64,000 nt of DNA from CAKVLS01 sp045651685 (GCA_045651685.1 JAZRSV010000003.1:3156-67155), one strand, 5' to 3'; shown: positions 6,778 through 16,489, numbered from the stretch's first letter. A program made the numbers and translations. The notes: generated by a model not told the origin, from the sequence alone.

Positions 6778-8610
6778 TTATTTTACCAAAATAACATATT
6801 GATCTTTATGTAGCATATAATGGCTTGTTTGTGTGTTGGTTAGATAATTAGTGTGTAGTTGTTTTAGGCAGATCTCAAAAGGTTGTTCTGCTTTGTTAAT
6901 AGCTACAACTACTCTACTATCACCTTTGACACGCTCAAATACAAATACACCATTTTCACTATATAACACATTTGTCTCGCCATCTACAAAAACTGGGTTT
7001 TGTCTTAACTTGCCCAAAGTTTGATACCAAGCAAGAAGTTCTGTATTTTCTTTACCCCAAGGGTAGCAAGCTCTATTATAAGGGTCACCTATACCTTGCA
7101 AACCAACTTCATCGCCATAGTATACACAAGGTACACCCATCAGAGTATACTGCAACAAGCTTGCTTGTTTTAATAACTCTACAGCGCGATTTTGTTGTTT
7201 TTTGGTTAAGTAAATATTTGGCTTGCGATAGCATGATGCATTTTCTACCTTATCTAAACCAAGTACGGTTAATATTCTTGCAGTATCGTGTGTGCCAAGA
7301 ATATTCATAAGACTGTTTTGAACATTGGTTGGATAATGGTCTTTTAACATATACACACATGACAACAAGTTGTCTGTGTGGCCGTTTTTGATATAGTCGA
7401 TAATAGCATTTTTTAGAGGATAATTCATGACCGAATCAAGCTCATTGCCAAAGAAATATTGTCTACGCTCGCTATATGCTATCTTGTTAGATGCGTCTTC
7501 CCATACTTCGCCGATTATTATACTATCTTGTTTGACTTGTTTGATACTTTTGCAAAGTTCGTCCAAAAACTTTTGGCTCAACTCATCTGCAACATCAAGT
7601 CTAAAACCAAGCAAACCCATCTTCATATAATTAGGCACAATACCATTTTTGCCTGTCATATATTCTATAAAAGACTCGTTATTTTCGTTAAGTTGTGGCA
7701 AGATGCTTACACCCCACCAGCAATCATACTTGTTAGGATACTCACTAAATCTATACCAATCGTAGTATGGAGAGTCTTTGCTTTGATATGCACCTACGGT
7801 ATTGTAAGTACCAAGTTTGTTAAAGTACAAACTATCACTACCAGTGTGATTAAACACACCATCAAGTATTATACCTATGCCCTTTTGTTTGGCAGTGTCG
7901 ATTAATGTTTGAAGATCTTTTTTTGTACCAAACATACTGTCAATTTTTGAATAGTCTGCAGTATCATATTTGTGATTGCTACGAGACTCAAATATAGGGC
8001 TTAAGTATAGTGTTGTGACATTTAAGGTTTTTAGATAATCAAGTTTTTTGATAATACCTTTTAAGTTGCCACCAAAAAACTCATTGTTAGTTATTTTTGG
8101 ATCATTGATATGGGCATTAACTTCGCCACCCCAATCTTCTCTAATAACGGCATCAAGCTTTGGCTTGACAGTGCCACTTTTATTAAATCTATCAACAAAT
8201 ATATGATACATAACACCTTGTTGATAATTGGTATTGGTCGAAGTTTGTTTTTGATATATTAATTGCATATATTGATTGCGCAATATATACGATTTTTGCG
8301 CATCAAAAGACATTGTTTTTTCTAAAACAAATTGTTCGGTAGAGGTTTTTACTACAAAGTGGTACCAGTAGTGACCCACTGTATCAAACTTAACTTGAGC
8401 AACATACTCGCAATATCCACCTTTGCAACGACTCATTGTCATAGGTACTTGCAAAGTTGTATTAGTAGCATCTTGTGTATATACAAAGTTAATGCTTTCG
8501 ATATTAAGTATTGCTGCGACCTTTACAACATATTTAATTGTGCTACCCATTGCGACAGCACCTTTTGGATATTTGTCTACAATAGGGTTATACAAAAACA
8601 ATTCTTTCAT
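6778..8610 (-). CDS. GH13 alpha-amylase family enzyme (neopullulanase/maltodextrinase-like)
   Basis: A 610-residue glycoside hydrolase family 13 protein without a signal peptide, so cytoplasmic. An N-terminal beta domain (about 1-110) resembles the CBM34/N-domain of neopullulanases and cyclomaltodextrinases. The barrel shows LDGVFNHTG (region I), GFRLDVADEL with the nucleophile Asp (region II), IIGEVWED with the acid Glu (region III) and LGTHDTAR with the stabilising His-Asp (region IV). It most likely hydrolyses alpha-1,4 and perhaps alpha-1,6 bonds in dextrins released from glycogen. It is the last gene of the glgB-glgA-glgP operon, 55 bases after glgP with an inverted repeat between them. 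Confidence 0.9.
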   Translation of the reverse strand: MKELFLYNPIVDKYPKGAVAMGSTIKYVVKVAAILNIESINFVYTQDATNTTLQVPMTMSRCKGGYCEYVAQVKFDTVGHYWYHFVVKTSTEQFVLEKTMSFDAQKSYILRNQYMQLIYQKQTSTNTNYQQGVMYHIFVDRFNKSGTVKPKLDAVIREDWGGEVNAHINDPKITNNEFFGGNLKGIIKKLDYLKTLNVTTLYLSPIFESRSNHKYDTADYSKIDSMFGTKKDLQTLIDTAKQKGIGIILDGVFNHTGSDSLYFNKLGTYNTVGAYQSKDSPYYDWYRFSEYPNKYDCWWGVSILPQLNENNESFIEYMTGKNGIVPNYMKMGLLGFRLDVADELSQKFLDELCKSIKQVKQDSIIIGEVWEDASNKIAYSERRQYFFGNELDSVMNYPLKNAIIDYIKNGHTDNLLSCVYMLKDHYPTNVQNSLMNILGTHDTARILTVLGLDKVENASCYRKPNIYLTKKQQNRAVELLKQASLLQYTLMGVPCVYYGDEVGLQGIGDPYNRACYPWGKENTELLAWYQTLGKLRQNPVFVDGETNVLYSENGVFVFERVKGDSRVVVAINKAEQPFEICLKQLHTNYLTNTQTSHYMLHKDQYVILVK

Positions 8611-8629
8611 AATGCCCTTTTTTTAATAT

Positions 8630-8654
8630 AAGGCACACTAAAATTGTGTGCCTT
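8630..8654. repeat. Inverted repeat between glgP and the GH13 gene
   Basis: AAGGCACAC and GTGTGCCTT form a perfect 9-bp stem with a 7-base loop. Neither strand has a T run directly after the stem, so a simple terminator is unlikely. An mRNA-stabilising or processing hairpin inside the operon is more plausible. Confidence 0.6.
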
Positions 8655-8665
8655 GTATTGTGTTA

Positions 8666-11101
8666 TTATTTTGCTTTGAATTTTTTTAGATGCCAAATAC
8701 GAGTTGCATATTCTTCTATACTACGGTCTGCTGCAAAGAAACCTGCAGAAGAAATATTAGCAAGACTCATCTTGTTCCATCTCTCTTTATCTTTGTATGC
8801 TTCGTCAAGCTCATAATGTGCTTGAATATAGCTATCAAAGTCTGCAAGACACATATATGGATCTGGCACATTGTTAGAATATAGCAAGTAGTCTGCAATA
8901 TCCTTAAAGCTCTCGCCGGCAAAACCTTCTATCAACATATTGATAACGGTTTTGATGCGAGGATCTTGCTTAAAGCAATCTACTGGGTTATATCCCAACT
9001 TCCAGCGTCTTTCTACTTCTTCGGTATACATACCAAAGATAAAGATATTTTCGTCACCACATTGTTCTTTTATCTCAACATTGGCGCCATCTAGTGTACC
9101 TAGTGTAATAGCACCGTTGATCATAAACTTCATGTTGCTTGTACCACTTGCCTCTTTACCTGCAAGAGAGATTTGTTCAGAAACTTCTGCAGCTGGGATA
9201 AGTGACTCTGCAATTGTTACAGAGTAATTTTCGATATAAACAACTTTTAGTTTAGAACTAATAACTGGGTCTTTTTCGATATCTGCTGCTAACTTGTTGA
9301 TAAGATGAATTAGGCGTTTTGCCATATAATATCTAGGAGCAGCTTTGCCACCAAAGAAGAATGTTTGTGGGGTGAAATCCATATTAGGATTTTTCTTAAG
9401 TTCGCTATAAAGATAAATTATCTTTAATACATTAAGAAGTTGTCTCTTATACTCGTGTATACGCTTGATTTGAACATCAAAACGGCTGTTAGGATCTACA
9501 ACAGTGCCTTGATGTTTGTACAACAATTTTGCAAATTTTTCTTTATTGGCAAGTTTGATTTTGTCAAGTTGTTGCAATATTGTTGGGTTGTCAATATTGT
9601 CTTTGAATTTTGACAATTCTTCGGCATGTTTATAAAAACCTTCGCCTATAGAACTTGTTAATAGTTTGGTTAATTCTGGATTGCTTTGACACAACCATCT
9701 ACGATGCGCGATACCGTTTGTCACATTGGTAAACTTTTCTGGAGTGACAGCATCATAGTCTCTAAATATAATTTGTTTGATAAGTTCTGAGTGCAAAGCA
9801 GATACACCATTAACAGTGTGAGATGCAACTACTGATAGTTTTGCCATGTGAATTGTATTGTTTGCAATAATAGACATTCTACTAATTGCATCCAAGTTGG
9901 CTCCATTAAATTTATCAAACATCTCGCTACAAAATCTACGGTTAATTTCTTTAATAATACTGTAGATTCGAGGTAGTCTTCTTGCAACAAGGTCTTCTGA
10001 CCAAGTTTCTAGAGCTTCTACCAAAACTGTGTGGTTGGTATAAGCTACAGTTTTTGTGACGATATCCCAAGCTTCTTCCCATGATAAGAAGTGCTCATCC
10101 ATAAGTAGACGCATAAGCTCTGGTATGCAAAGTGCTGGATGTGTATCGTTGATGTGAATTGCTGCGTGTTGAGGTAGCAATCTAACATCTTTGAATCTTC
10201 TTACATGAGTATTGATAATTTCTTGCAATGCTGCAGAAACTAAAAAGTACTCTTGTTTTAGTCTTAAAGATTTGCCTTGGTTGTGATCATCACCAGGATA
10301 CAAAACTTTGCTGATAAGTTCTACTTCGTTGTCAGCTGCGATAGCTTGTTCGTATTGACCTTGGCTAAACTTTGACATGTCAAATTTTACTATAGGTCTA
10401 GCTTGCCATAGACGAAGTGTGCTAACTGCTTCACAGTCATAACCACTTATCATCATATCATATGGGAAAGCTTCTACTTCGGTATAGTTAAAGTATTGTG
10501 GTACAAGTCTACCATTGGCATCGATAGTTTCTCTAACTTCACCATCAAACTTAACAATAACAGCTTTGTCTTGTCTTGGGTTTAGCCAAACATCTCCACC
10601 AGGTAGCCAGTGGTCTGGCAACTCTACTTGTTGACCATCAACTATTTTTTGCTTAAACAAACCATAGTCATATCTAATACAGTGACCCATAGCTGGGTAG
10701 TCAAGTGTAGCAAGCGCATCCATAAAGCATGCAGCTAGTCTACCAAGACCACCATTGCCTAGGCCTGCATCTGGCTCTAGCTCATACAAGTCTTCGATAT
10801 CAATACCGCGACTCTTTAGAGCATCGCCAAATACGCCGTCTAATTCTAAATTAAACAAACTGCTTTTTAGAGTTCTTCCTAGCAAAAACTCCATGCATAG
10901 GTAATAAACTCTTTTGCCATTTGCCTTTTTTGTGCGTTGATGAAATTGTTCTTTACGCTCAAACAAAATATCTTTTACTGTTAAAGCAAGAGCTTTGTAA
11001 AGCTGTTCTTTGTTTGCTTCCTTTAATGAAATACTATAAAATCTTTCTAATTTTGATTCAAGCAACATTAAAGCTTCGATTTCATTAATTATCTTATTCA
11101 C
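8666..11101 (-). CDS. glgP: Glycogen/starch phosphorylase
   Basis: An 811-residue GT35 phosphorylase that releases glucose-1-phosphate from glycogen ends, with pyridoxal phosphate as cofactor. Seen: the N-terminal YYLCMEFLLGR and DAGLGNGGLGRLAACFMDA segments, the substrate loop THPAL, and the PLP-lysine motif EASGTSNMKFMINGA followed by TLDGANVEI (about 650-690). Length is standard for the family. The start codon is GTG, chosen because AAGGAG lies 7 bases upstream and the next start would remove conserved N-terminal residues. It follows glgA by 10 bases. Confidence 0.97.
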   Translation of the reverse strand: MNKIINEIEALMLLESKLERFYSISLKEANKEQLYKALALTVKDILFERKEQFHQRTKKANGKRVYYLCMEFLLGRTLKSSLFNLELDGVFGDALKSRGIDIEDLYELEPDAGLGNGGLGRLAACFMDALATLDYPAMGHCIRYDYGLFKQKIVDGQQVELPDHWLPGGDVWLNPRQDKAVIVKFDGEVRETIDANGRLVPQYFNYTEVEAFPYDMMISGYDCEAVSTLRLWQARPIVKFDMSKFSQGQYEQAIAADNEVELISKVLYPGDDHNQGKSLRLKQEYFLVSAALQEIINTHVRRFKDVRLLPQHAAIHINDTHPALCIPELMRLLMDEHFLSWEEAWDIVTKTVAYTNHTVLVEALETWSEDLVARRLPRIYSIIKEINRRFCSEMFDKFNGANLDAISRMSIIANNTIHMAKLSVVASHTVNGVSALHSELIKQIIFRDYDAVTPEKFTNVTNGIAHRRWLCQSNPELTKLLTSSIGEGFYKHAEELSKFKDNIDNPTILQQLDKIKLANKEKFAKLLYKHQGTVVDPNSRFDVQIKRIHEYKRQLLNVLKIIYLYSELKKNPNMDFTPQTFFFGGKAAPRYYMAKRLIHLINKLAADIEKDPVISSKLKVVYIENYSVTIAESLIPAAEVSEQISLAGKEASGTSNMKFMINGAITLGTLDGANVEIKEQCGDENIFIFGMYTEEVERRWKLGYNPVDCFKQDPRIKTVINMLIEGFAGESFKDIADYLLYSNNVPDPYMCLADFDSYIQAHYELDEAYKDKERWNKMSLANISSAGFFAADRSIEEYATRIWHLKKFKAK

Positions 11102-11111
11102 AATAAGCTCC

Positions 11112-12911
11112 TTATACTAATTTGTTATATAACTCTACATACTCTTTTGCAGATTTTTGCCAACTAAAGTCTATATTCATAACTGTTTGTTGGTGTTTTT
11201 TCCAAGTTTCTGGTTGATAATATTCTTGAACAGCTCTGTTAATGTTATACAATAAATCTGAAGCATTATAATCTCTAAATGTATAACCATTGCCGCCGCC
11301 TTCGCATCCAAAGTCTTTGATACTATCTCTCAAACCACCTGTCTCTCTAACGATAGGTATAGCACCAAAACGGCTAGCTATCATTTGAGATAGACCACAT
11401 GGTTCAAATTTTGAAGGCATTAAGAAGATATCACAAGCTGCATATGTTTGACGAGCTAAAACATTTTCATACTTGCCAACGATAGCTTTTACTTTGCCTG
11501 GATATTTGCTTTCTAACCACTTGAAGAAGTTAACATAGCTCTCATCTCCAGGGCCTACTACGATAAATTGAATACGATTTTGTTGCAATGCTTGTTGGAT
11601 TACATCTTTTACTAGGTCAAGACCTTTGTGACTTACCAAACGGCTAATGATAGCAACTACTGGCATGCCTTGCAATGGTTGCAAACCTAGTTGTTTTTGC
11701 AAATATAATTTATTTTTTACTTTGTTATCTATTGTGTCAAAGTCATAGTTAGTGCAAAGTGCTTTGTCTGTTTTTGGATTGTAAAAATCATAATCGATAC
11801 CGTTTAGGATACCGGTAAGTTTGTGTGCATTTTGTCTAATAATATGATGAAGACCTTTTGCATACTCTTCTGTCTTAATTTCTTGAGCATAGCTTGGGCT
11901 AACTGTACTAAACATATCGCTACATACGATAGCACCTTTTACAAGGTTGATGCAAGAATCATATTCTACAACATGTAGCAAGTGTGCTGGTAAGTCAAAT
12001 ATATCACCTAGCAACTCTCTGCCATAAACACCTTGATACTCAATATTATGAATTGTAAACAAAGCTTTTGTATTGCGATAATTGTCATTGTTGTTATATA
12101 TTGTTTTTAGATAAATAACAGTCAATGCAGATTGCCAATCGTTAGCATGAATGATATTTGGTACAAACTTTGTAATTGATACCATATCAAGAACTGCTTT
12201 TGAGAAAAATGCAAATCTTTCGCCATCATCTAAATAACCATAAGTACCTTTACGCTTAAAGTAGTACTCGTTGTCGATAAAGTAATAAGTGACACCATCA
12301 AGCTTTAGTGAGAATACGCCACAATATTGGCTTCTCCAGTTAAGCTTAACAAATGTGTATCCCAAAAATTGCATATTTTCGCGATATTTTTTGTCAATGT
12401 CTTGGTATAGAGGTAATACAACCCTCATATCAATATCGCCGGCAACTTTTGTGACAAATTTTGGCAAGCTACCAGCAACATCGGCAAGACCACCTGTTGC
12501 GATAAATGGTTGAACTTCTGTAGATATATACAAAATGTTTTTCTTTGCTGCGCTTACAACTTTTTCTGTTGCAACTTTAGTTTCTTTTTTTGCAGTTGTT
12601 TTTGTAGTGGTTTTTGCTGCTACTTTTTTTGTAGCTGTCTTTGTTTCAGCTGTCTTTGTTGTAGCTGCTTTTGTTGTAGTTTTTGTAGTTGTTTTGGTTG
12701 CTTTTGCAGTTGTCTTTTTTACTGCTTTTGCAGGTTCTTTTTTAGCTGGGACTTCGGTAGCAGGTTTTGTTGTTTTTTTAGCAGTTGTTTTTGTAACTTT
12801 TTCTGCTGGTGCAACCTCCACTTTTTTAGTAGCTGTTGCTTTTGTTGCTACTTTTTTTGTAGCTGTTTTTGATGCTGTCTTTTTTTGCGCATCTGTGGTT
12901 TCTTTTGCCAT
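11112..12911 (-). CDS. glgA: Glycogen synthase with Lys/Ala/Thr-rich N-terminal extension
   Basis: A GT5 glycogen synthase that elongates alpha-1,4-glucan. The catalytic part runs from about residue 123 (KNILYISTEVQPF) to the end, 599, with the C-terminal SKFEPCGLSQMIA and RETGGLRDS nucleotide-binding segments. Two features are odd. First, residues 1-122 are a low-complexity tail of Lys, Thr and Ala (units like KTTAK, TKKVA), similar to histone H1 or AlgP-type tails and absent from ordinary GlgA. Second, the usual KTGGL motif near the start reads IATGGL, so the conserved substrate-binding lysine is replaced by alanine. A GGGAG ribosome site precedes the ATG. No glgC (ADP-glucose supply) is in the operon. 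Confidence 0.93.
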   Translation of the reverse strand: MAKETTDAQKKTASKTATKKVATKATATKKVEVAPAEKVTKTTAKKTTKPATEVPAKKEPAKAVKKTTAKATKTTTKTTTKAATTKTAETKTATKKVAAKTTTKTTAKKETKVATEKVVSAAKKNILYISTEVQPFIATGGLADVAGSLPKFVTKVAGDIDMRVVLPLYQDIDKKYRENMQFLGYTFVKLNWRSQYCGVFSLKLDGVTYYFIDNEYYFKRKGTYGYLDDGERFAFFSKAVLDMVSITKFVPNIIHANDWQSALTVIYLKTIYNNNDNYRNTKALFTIHNIEYQGVYGRELLGDIFDLPAHLLHVVEYDSCINLVKGAIVCSDMFSTVSPSYAQEIKTEEYAKGLHHIIRQNAHKLTGILNGIDYDFYNPKTDKALCTNYDFDTIDNKVKNKLYLQKQLGLQPLQGMPVVAIISRLVSHKGLDLVKDVIQQALQQNRIQFIVVGPGDESYVNFFKWLESKYPGKVKAIVGKYENVLARQTYAACDIFLMPSKFEPCGLSQMIASRFGAIPIVRETGGLRDSIKDFGCEGGGNGYTFRDYNASDLLYNINRAVQEYYQPETWKKHQQTVMNIDFSWQKSAKEYVELYNKLV

Positions 12912-12931
12912 CTTTTTTCTCCCTTTATTTT

Positions 12932-14824
12932 TTATATAATTATTTTTCTTGATTTTTTCTTAAAGAAGCTTGCGCTCATTGGGGCAAGACTTAAACTTAT
13001 GTGATGTGGCCTATTGTGCATGCCACCTTTTTCGGCTTTTACACTGCCCATCACTTTGCCACAACCACCAAATCTTTCATGGTTGGTTGTGAACACCTCT
13101 TCGTATACACCAGTCTGATTAACGCCTATGCAGTAGTTGTCATACTGTGTATTAGAAAAGTTAACTACAAAAATTAATTCGTCTCCACTATTGTTGTATC
13201 TGCTAAATGCCAAAACATTTTGATTGCTGTCATCTGGAACTATCCATTGGAATCCCTCCCACGAATAGTCTCTTTCGTATAGTTCACTATATGTCTGATA
13301 CAAGAAGTTAAGTTCTTTTACATATTGATTAAGTTTTCGGTGGGTGTCATAGTTGAGTAGACAGAAGTCTACGCCTTTTTTATAATCCCACTCAATAAAT
13401 TGACCAAACTCGTTGCCCATAAAGTTTAACTTTTTGCCAGGGTGGGCAAACATATATGCAAGAAACACTCTCATGCCTGCAAACTTTTGGTCATAGTCGC
13501 CATACATTTTGTTAAGCAATGACGCCTTGCCATGTACAACCTCATCGTGAGATATAGGTAATACAAAGTTTTCAGAAAAAGCATAAAACATAGAAAATGT
13601 CAATTTGTCATGATGATACTTTCTGAAGAATGGGTCAACTTTTATATACTCTAGGGCATCGTTCATCCAACCCATATTCCACTTAAAGTTAAAGCCTAAA
13701 CCACCCATTGATGCTGGTTTGGTGACCATAGGCCATGCAGTAGACTCTTCGGCTACCATTAGTGCTTTTGGATATTGCTTAAATATCGCACTGTTAAGTT
13801 TTTGTAAAAACGCAACAGCCTCGAGATTTTTGTTATCACCATTTTGGTTAGGTATCCACTCGCCTGGTTTTTTGTCATAATCTAAATATAACATTGATGC
13901 TACAGCATCTACTCTCAAGCCATCTATGTGGTATTTGTTTAACATAAACATCGCTGATGATATTAAGAAACTTTGAACTTGCGTTCTGCCATAGTCAAAC
14001 CTGCGTGTACCCCAAGTTTTGTGTTCTATGCGATCCCAACCTTTGTTTTCGTAAAGTGGTTCACCGTCAAACTCTATCAAACCAAAGTCGTCTTTTGGGA
14101 AGTGCGCTGGTACCCAATCAAGTATGATTGATATGTTGTTTTGGTGACACTTGTCTACAAAATACATAAAGTCTTTTGGTTCGCCAAAGCGAGAAGTCAC
14201 CGAAAAGTAGCCAGTCACTTGATAACCCCAAGAGCCATCAAAAGGATACTCTGTTATTGGCATAATTTCTACATGGGTATAACCCATATTAACTAGATAT
14301 GGCACTAACTCGTCGGCCATTTCTCTATATGTATAGTATCTATAATTTTCGCCCCTACGCCAAGAACCAAGGTTAACTTCGTATATATTCATTGGGCAGT
14401 TATATATATCTTTTTGTTCGCGTTGTTTAAGATATTCTTGGTCGTGCCACTCATAACCTTCTAGCTCATATGCCATTGATGCAGTGTAGCCATTGGTCTC
14501 ACTAAAAAATGCATACGGATCGGCCTTAAGCCTATCATAATTTTTGGCAGAGGTAACTTGATATTTGTACTTGTCATAAACCTTTACGCCCGGCACAAAA
14601 ACCTCCCACACGCCACTATCTTTTAGTTTGGTCATGATATGTGAAGTATTGTTCCAACCGTTAAAGTCACCAAGCACGGCAACCTTTAGAGCATTGGGTG
14701 CCCACACTCTAAACATTGCACCATTTTTGTTGCCTTGTTTGCAAAAATGGCAACCTAAAAAATCATACGCATTGTAATGTGTACCTTGGTTAAAAAGATA
14801 AAGTTGTTCTTCTAGATTTGCCAT
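12932..14824 (-). CDS. glgB: 1,4-alpha-glucan branching enzyme
   Basis: A GH13 branching enzyme of about 630 residues that makes alpha-1,6 branches in glycogen. An N-terminal CBM48-like domain (FRVWAPNALKVAVLGDFNGW) precedes the barrel with ILDWVPAHFP, DGLRVDAVASML (nucleophile Asp), MVAEESTAWP (acid Glu) and LPISHDEVVHGK (His-Asp). The ATG at 14824 (MANLEEQLY) is preferred because AAGGAAAG lies 7 bases before it; the frame remains open upstream to 14863 but that start lacks a ribosome site. First gene of glgB-glgA-glgP-GH13; glgA follows after 20 bases. Confidence 0.95.
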   Translation of the reverse strand: MANLEEQLYLFNQGTHYNAYDFLGCHFCKQGNKNGAMFRVWAPNALKVAVLGDFNGWNNTSHIMTKLKDSGVWEVFVPGVKVYDKYKYQVTSAKNYDRLKADPYAFFSETNGYTASMAYELEGYEWHDQEYLKQREQKDIYNCPMNIYEVNLGSWRRGENYRYYTYREMADELVPYLVNMGYTHVEIMPITEYPFDGSWGYQVTGYFSVTSRFGEPKDFMYFVDKCHQNNISIILDWVPAHFPKDDFGLIEFDGEPLYENKGWDRIEHKTWGTRRFDYGRTQVQSFLISSAMFMLNKYHIDGLRVDAVASMLYLDYDKKPGEWIPNQNGDNKNLEAVAFLQKLNSAIFKQYPKALMVAEESTAWPMVTKPASMGGLGFNFKWNMGWMNDALEYIKVDPFFRKYHHDKLTFSMFYAFSENFVLPISHDEVVHGKASLLNKMYGDYDQKFAGMRVFLAYMFAHPGKKLNFMGNEFGQFIEWDYKKGVDFCLLNYDTHRKLNQYVKELNFLYQTYSELYERDYSWEGFQWIVPDDSNQNVLAFSRYNNSGDELIFVVNFSNTQYDNYCIGVNQTGVYEEVFTTNHERFGGCGKVMGSVKAEKGGMHNRPHHISLSLAPMSASFFKKKSRKIII

Positions 14825-14967
14825 CTTCTTTCCTTTTATGTAGCGAGTGCGAGATTGCACCAACTACCATATTATTGTACAACTTTAGTGTATAATTTTG
14901 ACCAATTTTTGTCAAATATATAAGGCCTATATTTTGCCAAAAATAGCATTATTTTTTGAGTAAAATT

Positions 14968-15002
14968 ATAAAAAAATAAGGCCAAATATTTTGACCTTAT
15001 TT
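14968..15002 (-). terminator. Terminator of the lipid kinase gene
   Basis: On the minus strand AAATAAGG pairs with CCTTATTT, extended inside by CAAA/TTTG with one mismatch, and is followed by a T-rich run. It sits about 30 bases past the stop of the diacylglycerol-kinase-like gene. The remainder of 14864-14967 is AT-rich and shows no gene. Confidence 0.55.
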
Positions 15003-15031
15003 GTGTTAAATTTTTAGTTGTTTTTGCACAA

Positions 15032-15925
15032 TTATTTTACAAAAATCTGTACATGTTGTTTTAATACTTCACAGTCGAACGAACCCTTAAAACCGGCCTC
15101 ACCATCAAGGTTAATTTGGGCATTTTTTGGTAGTTGTATAATAAACTTATCAAGCTTTAGTATAAGACTATTTTTGCTATGTTTGATACCATTGATACCA
15201 AACAAAAACAATCTCGCTATACGCCACAACGAACGCAAAGAAACACGCTTTTTGCCAGCATCTTTTACCAAAATAACATTAACATAACCGTCATCACAAC
15301 TTGCCGCATTGTTTATTTTGTATCCTGCTACATATCTACTATTAACAACCATGCCAAGTGCATATGTACCAGACAAGGTATCTTCGCCAAAATGAATTGT
15401 AAATGGAAAGTTTTTTGCACCCAAAAGCTCTTTTGCACCATACTTAAAATATGCAAGGCGACCCATTTTTCTTTTTTCTTTTTGACTTGTTTCGTAGCTC
15501 GAACTTGTAAACAAACCAAACGCACAAACATATATACCATACTTGTCGCCCACTCTAAAAATGTCGTGCGAAATGTATTTGCCAGCCAAAATTATATCTA
15601 ATGCTTTTTTTACATTTTTTGGTATGCGCAAAGAGTGTGCAAGGTCGTTAGTTGTGCCAGTTGGTATATATCCAATTTTTGGCCTATTAGGCACATTGGC
15701 AATGGCATTGATAACTTCGTTAACAGTGCCGTCACCACCCGAAATAACCATAACATCATACTTGCCACAAGCATTGTATGCAAAAGTACCAGCATCACCT
15801 CTTTTGGTTGTTGGCTTACAATCTATTATATCAAATTTTTCGCCAAGTCTTGACAATACATAATCGCGAATTTCTTCGTTATTTTGCTTGCCACTATTTG
15901 GGTTGTAAATATAAACACATCTCAT
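15032..15925 (-). CDS. Diacylglycerol/lipid kinase family protein
   Basis: A 297-residue soluble lipid kinase of the DagK/YegS type, which phosphorylates diacylglycerol or a related lipid with ATP at the membrane. Seen: NPNSGK near the start, the nucleotide-binding SGGDGTVNEV (about 65-74), PTGTTNDLA (about 92-100) and the C-terminal LDGE segment (about 273). Length and motif order match the family. It is transcribed alone; no ribosome site is obvious before the ATG at 15925. The exact lipid cannot be told from sequence. Confidence 0.88.
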   Translation of the reverse strand: MRCVYIYNPNSGKQNNEEIRDYVLSRLGEKFDIIDCKPTTKRGDAGTFAYNACGKYDVMVISGGDGTVNEVINAIANVPNRPKIGYIPTGTTNDLAHSLRIPKNVKKALDIILAGKYISHDIFRVGDKYGIYVCAFGLFTSSSYETSQKEKRKMGRLAYFKYGAKELLGAKNFPFTIHFGEDTLSGTYALGMVVNSRYVAGYKINNAASCDDGYVNVILVKDAGKKRVSLRSLWRIARLFLFGINGIKHSKNSLILKLDKFIIQLPKNAQINLDGEAGFKGSFDCEVLKQHVQIFVK

Positions 15926-15988
15926 ACTATTATCTTACCTAAATACTAAAAAAATGTAAAGCAACATAAGCTTTGTTTATTTGCAAAT

Positions 15989-16489
15989 TTATCTCTTTTT
16001 TATAAATTGATAAAATTGTTTTTTTGTACTTTCTCTAACCTTTTTGCCCGATCCTAGTTCTTCTTCTAGTATCAAGTTTTCTATTTGATCTACAGTAAGC
16101 CAAACCAAAGCTTCGACTTCTTCGTCTTGCAAGGCAAATTCTTTGTTTATTAAAGAATCGTCTTCTAGCAAGTAAACATCAAAAATTGCTCTTGGGGTTT
16201 TTATACTACCAAGAAAGTTTAGGCTTTCTTTATCTATTGTTATACCAAGTTCTTCTTGGCACTCTACAACAGCTTGCTCATCACTATCAAAACCAGCAGG
16301 CACATGTCCACCAGTCGCAGCATACTCGCTACCCTTTGCTTCGCTTGTAAGTTGCAACATGTATTTGTCGCCACTCTTAAAGTGAACAACAGCAAGTTTT
16401 ATAAATTCGCCTTCTTCTGGCTTTTGGCCTCTTTCAATTGTTTTGTTAAGTTTTTTACCATCAATATCAAATAACTGCAAAATCTCCAT
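15989..16489 (-). CDS. Nudix hydrolase, degenerate Nudix box
   Basis: A 166-residue Nudix-fold protein. The Nudix box region reads GGHVPAGF...AVVECQEELGI (about 81-104). Compared with Gx5Ex7REUxEExGU, the last three glutamates and glycines are kept but the first Glu is Phe and the Arg is Val. The N-terminal strand with LFDIDGKKLNKTIERG and a polar helix resembles Nudix proteins near isopentenyl-diphosphate isomerase. The substrate is unknown and activity is uncertain because of the two replacements. An AGGGG-type ribosome site lies before the ATG. Confidence 0.75.
   Translation of the reverse strand: MEILQLFDIDGKKLNKTIERGQKPEEGEFIKLAVVHFKSGDKYMLQLTSEAKGSEYAATGGHVPAGFDSDEQAVVECQEELGITIDKESLNFLGSIKTPRAIFDVYLLEDDSLINKEFALQDEEVEALVWLTVDQIENLILEEELGSGKKVRESTKKQFYQFIKKR

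Noticed and set aside
12510..12939. Plus-strand open frames rich in Cys, Phe, Val and Ala opposite the start of glgA
   Set aside because: They are the antisense reading of the Lys/Ala/Thr-rich tail; the low-complexity sense strand keeps the other frames open. No ribosome site or family match.
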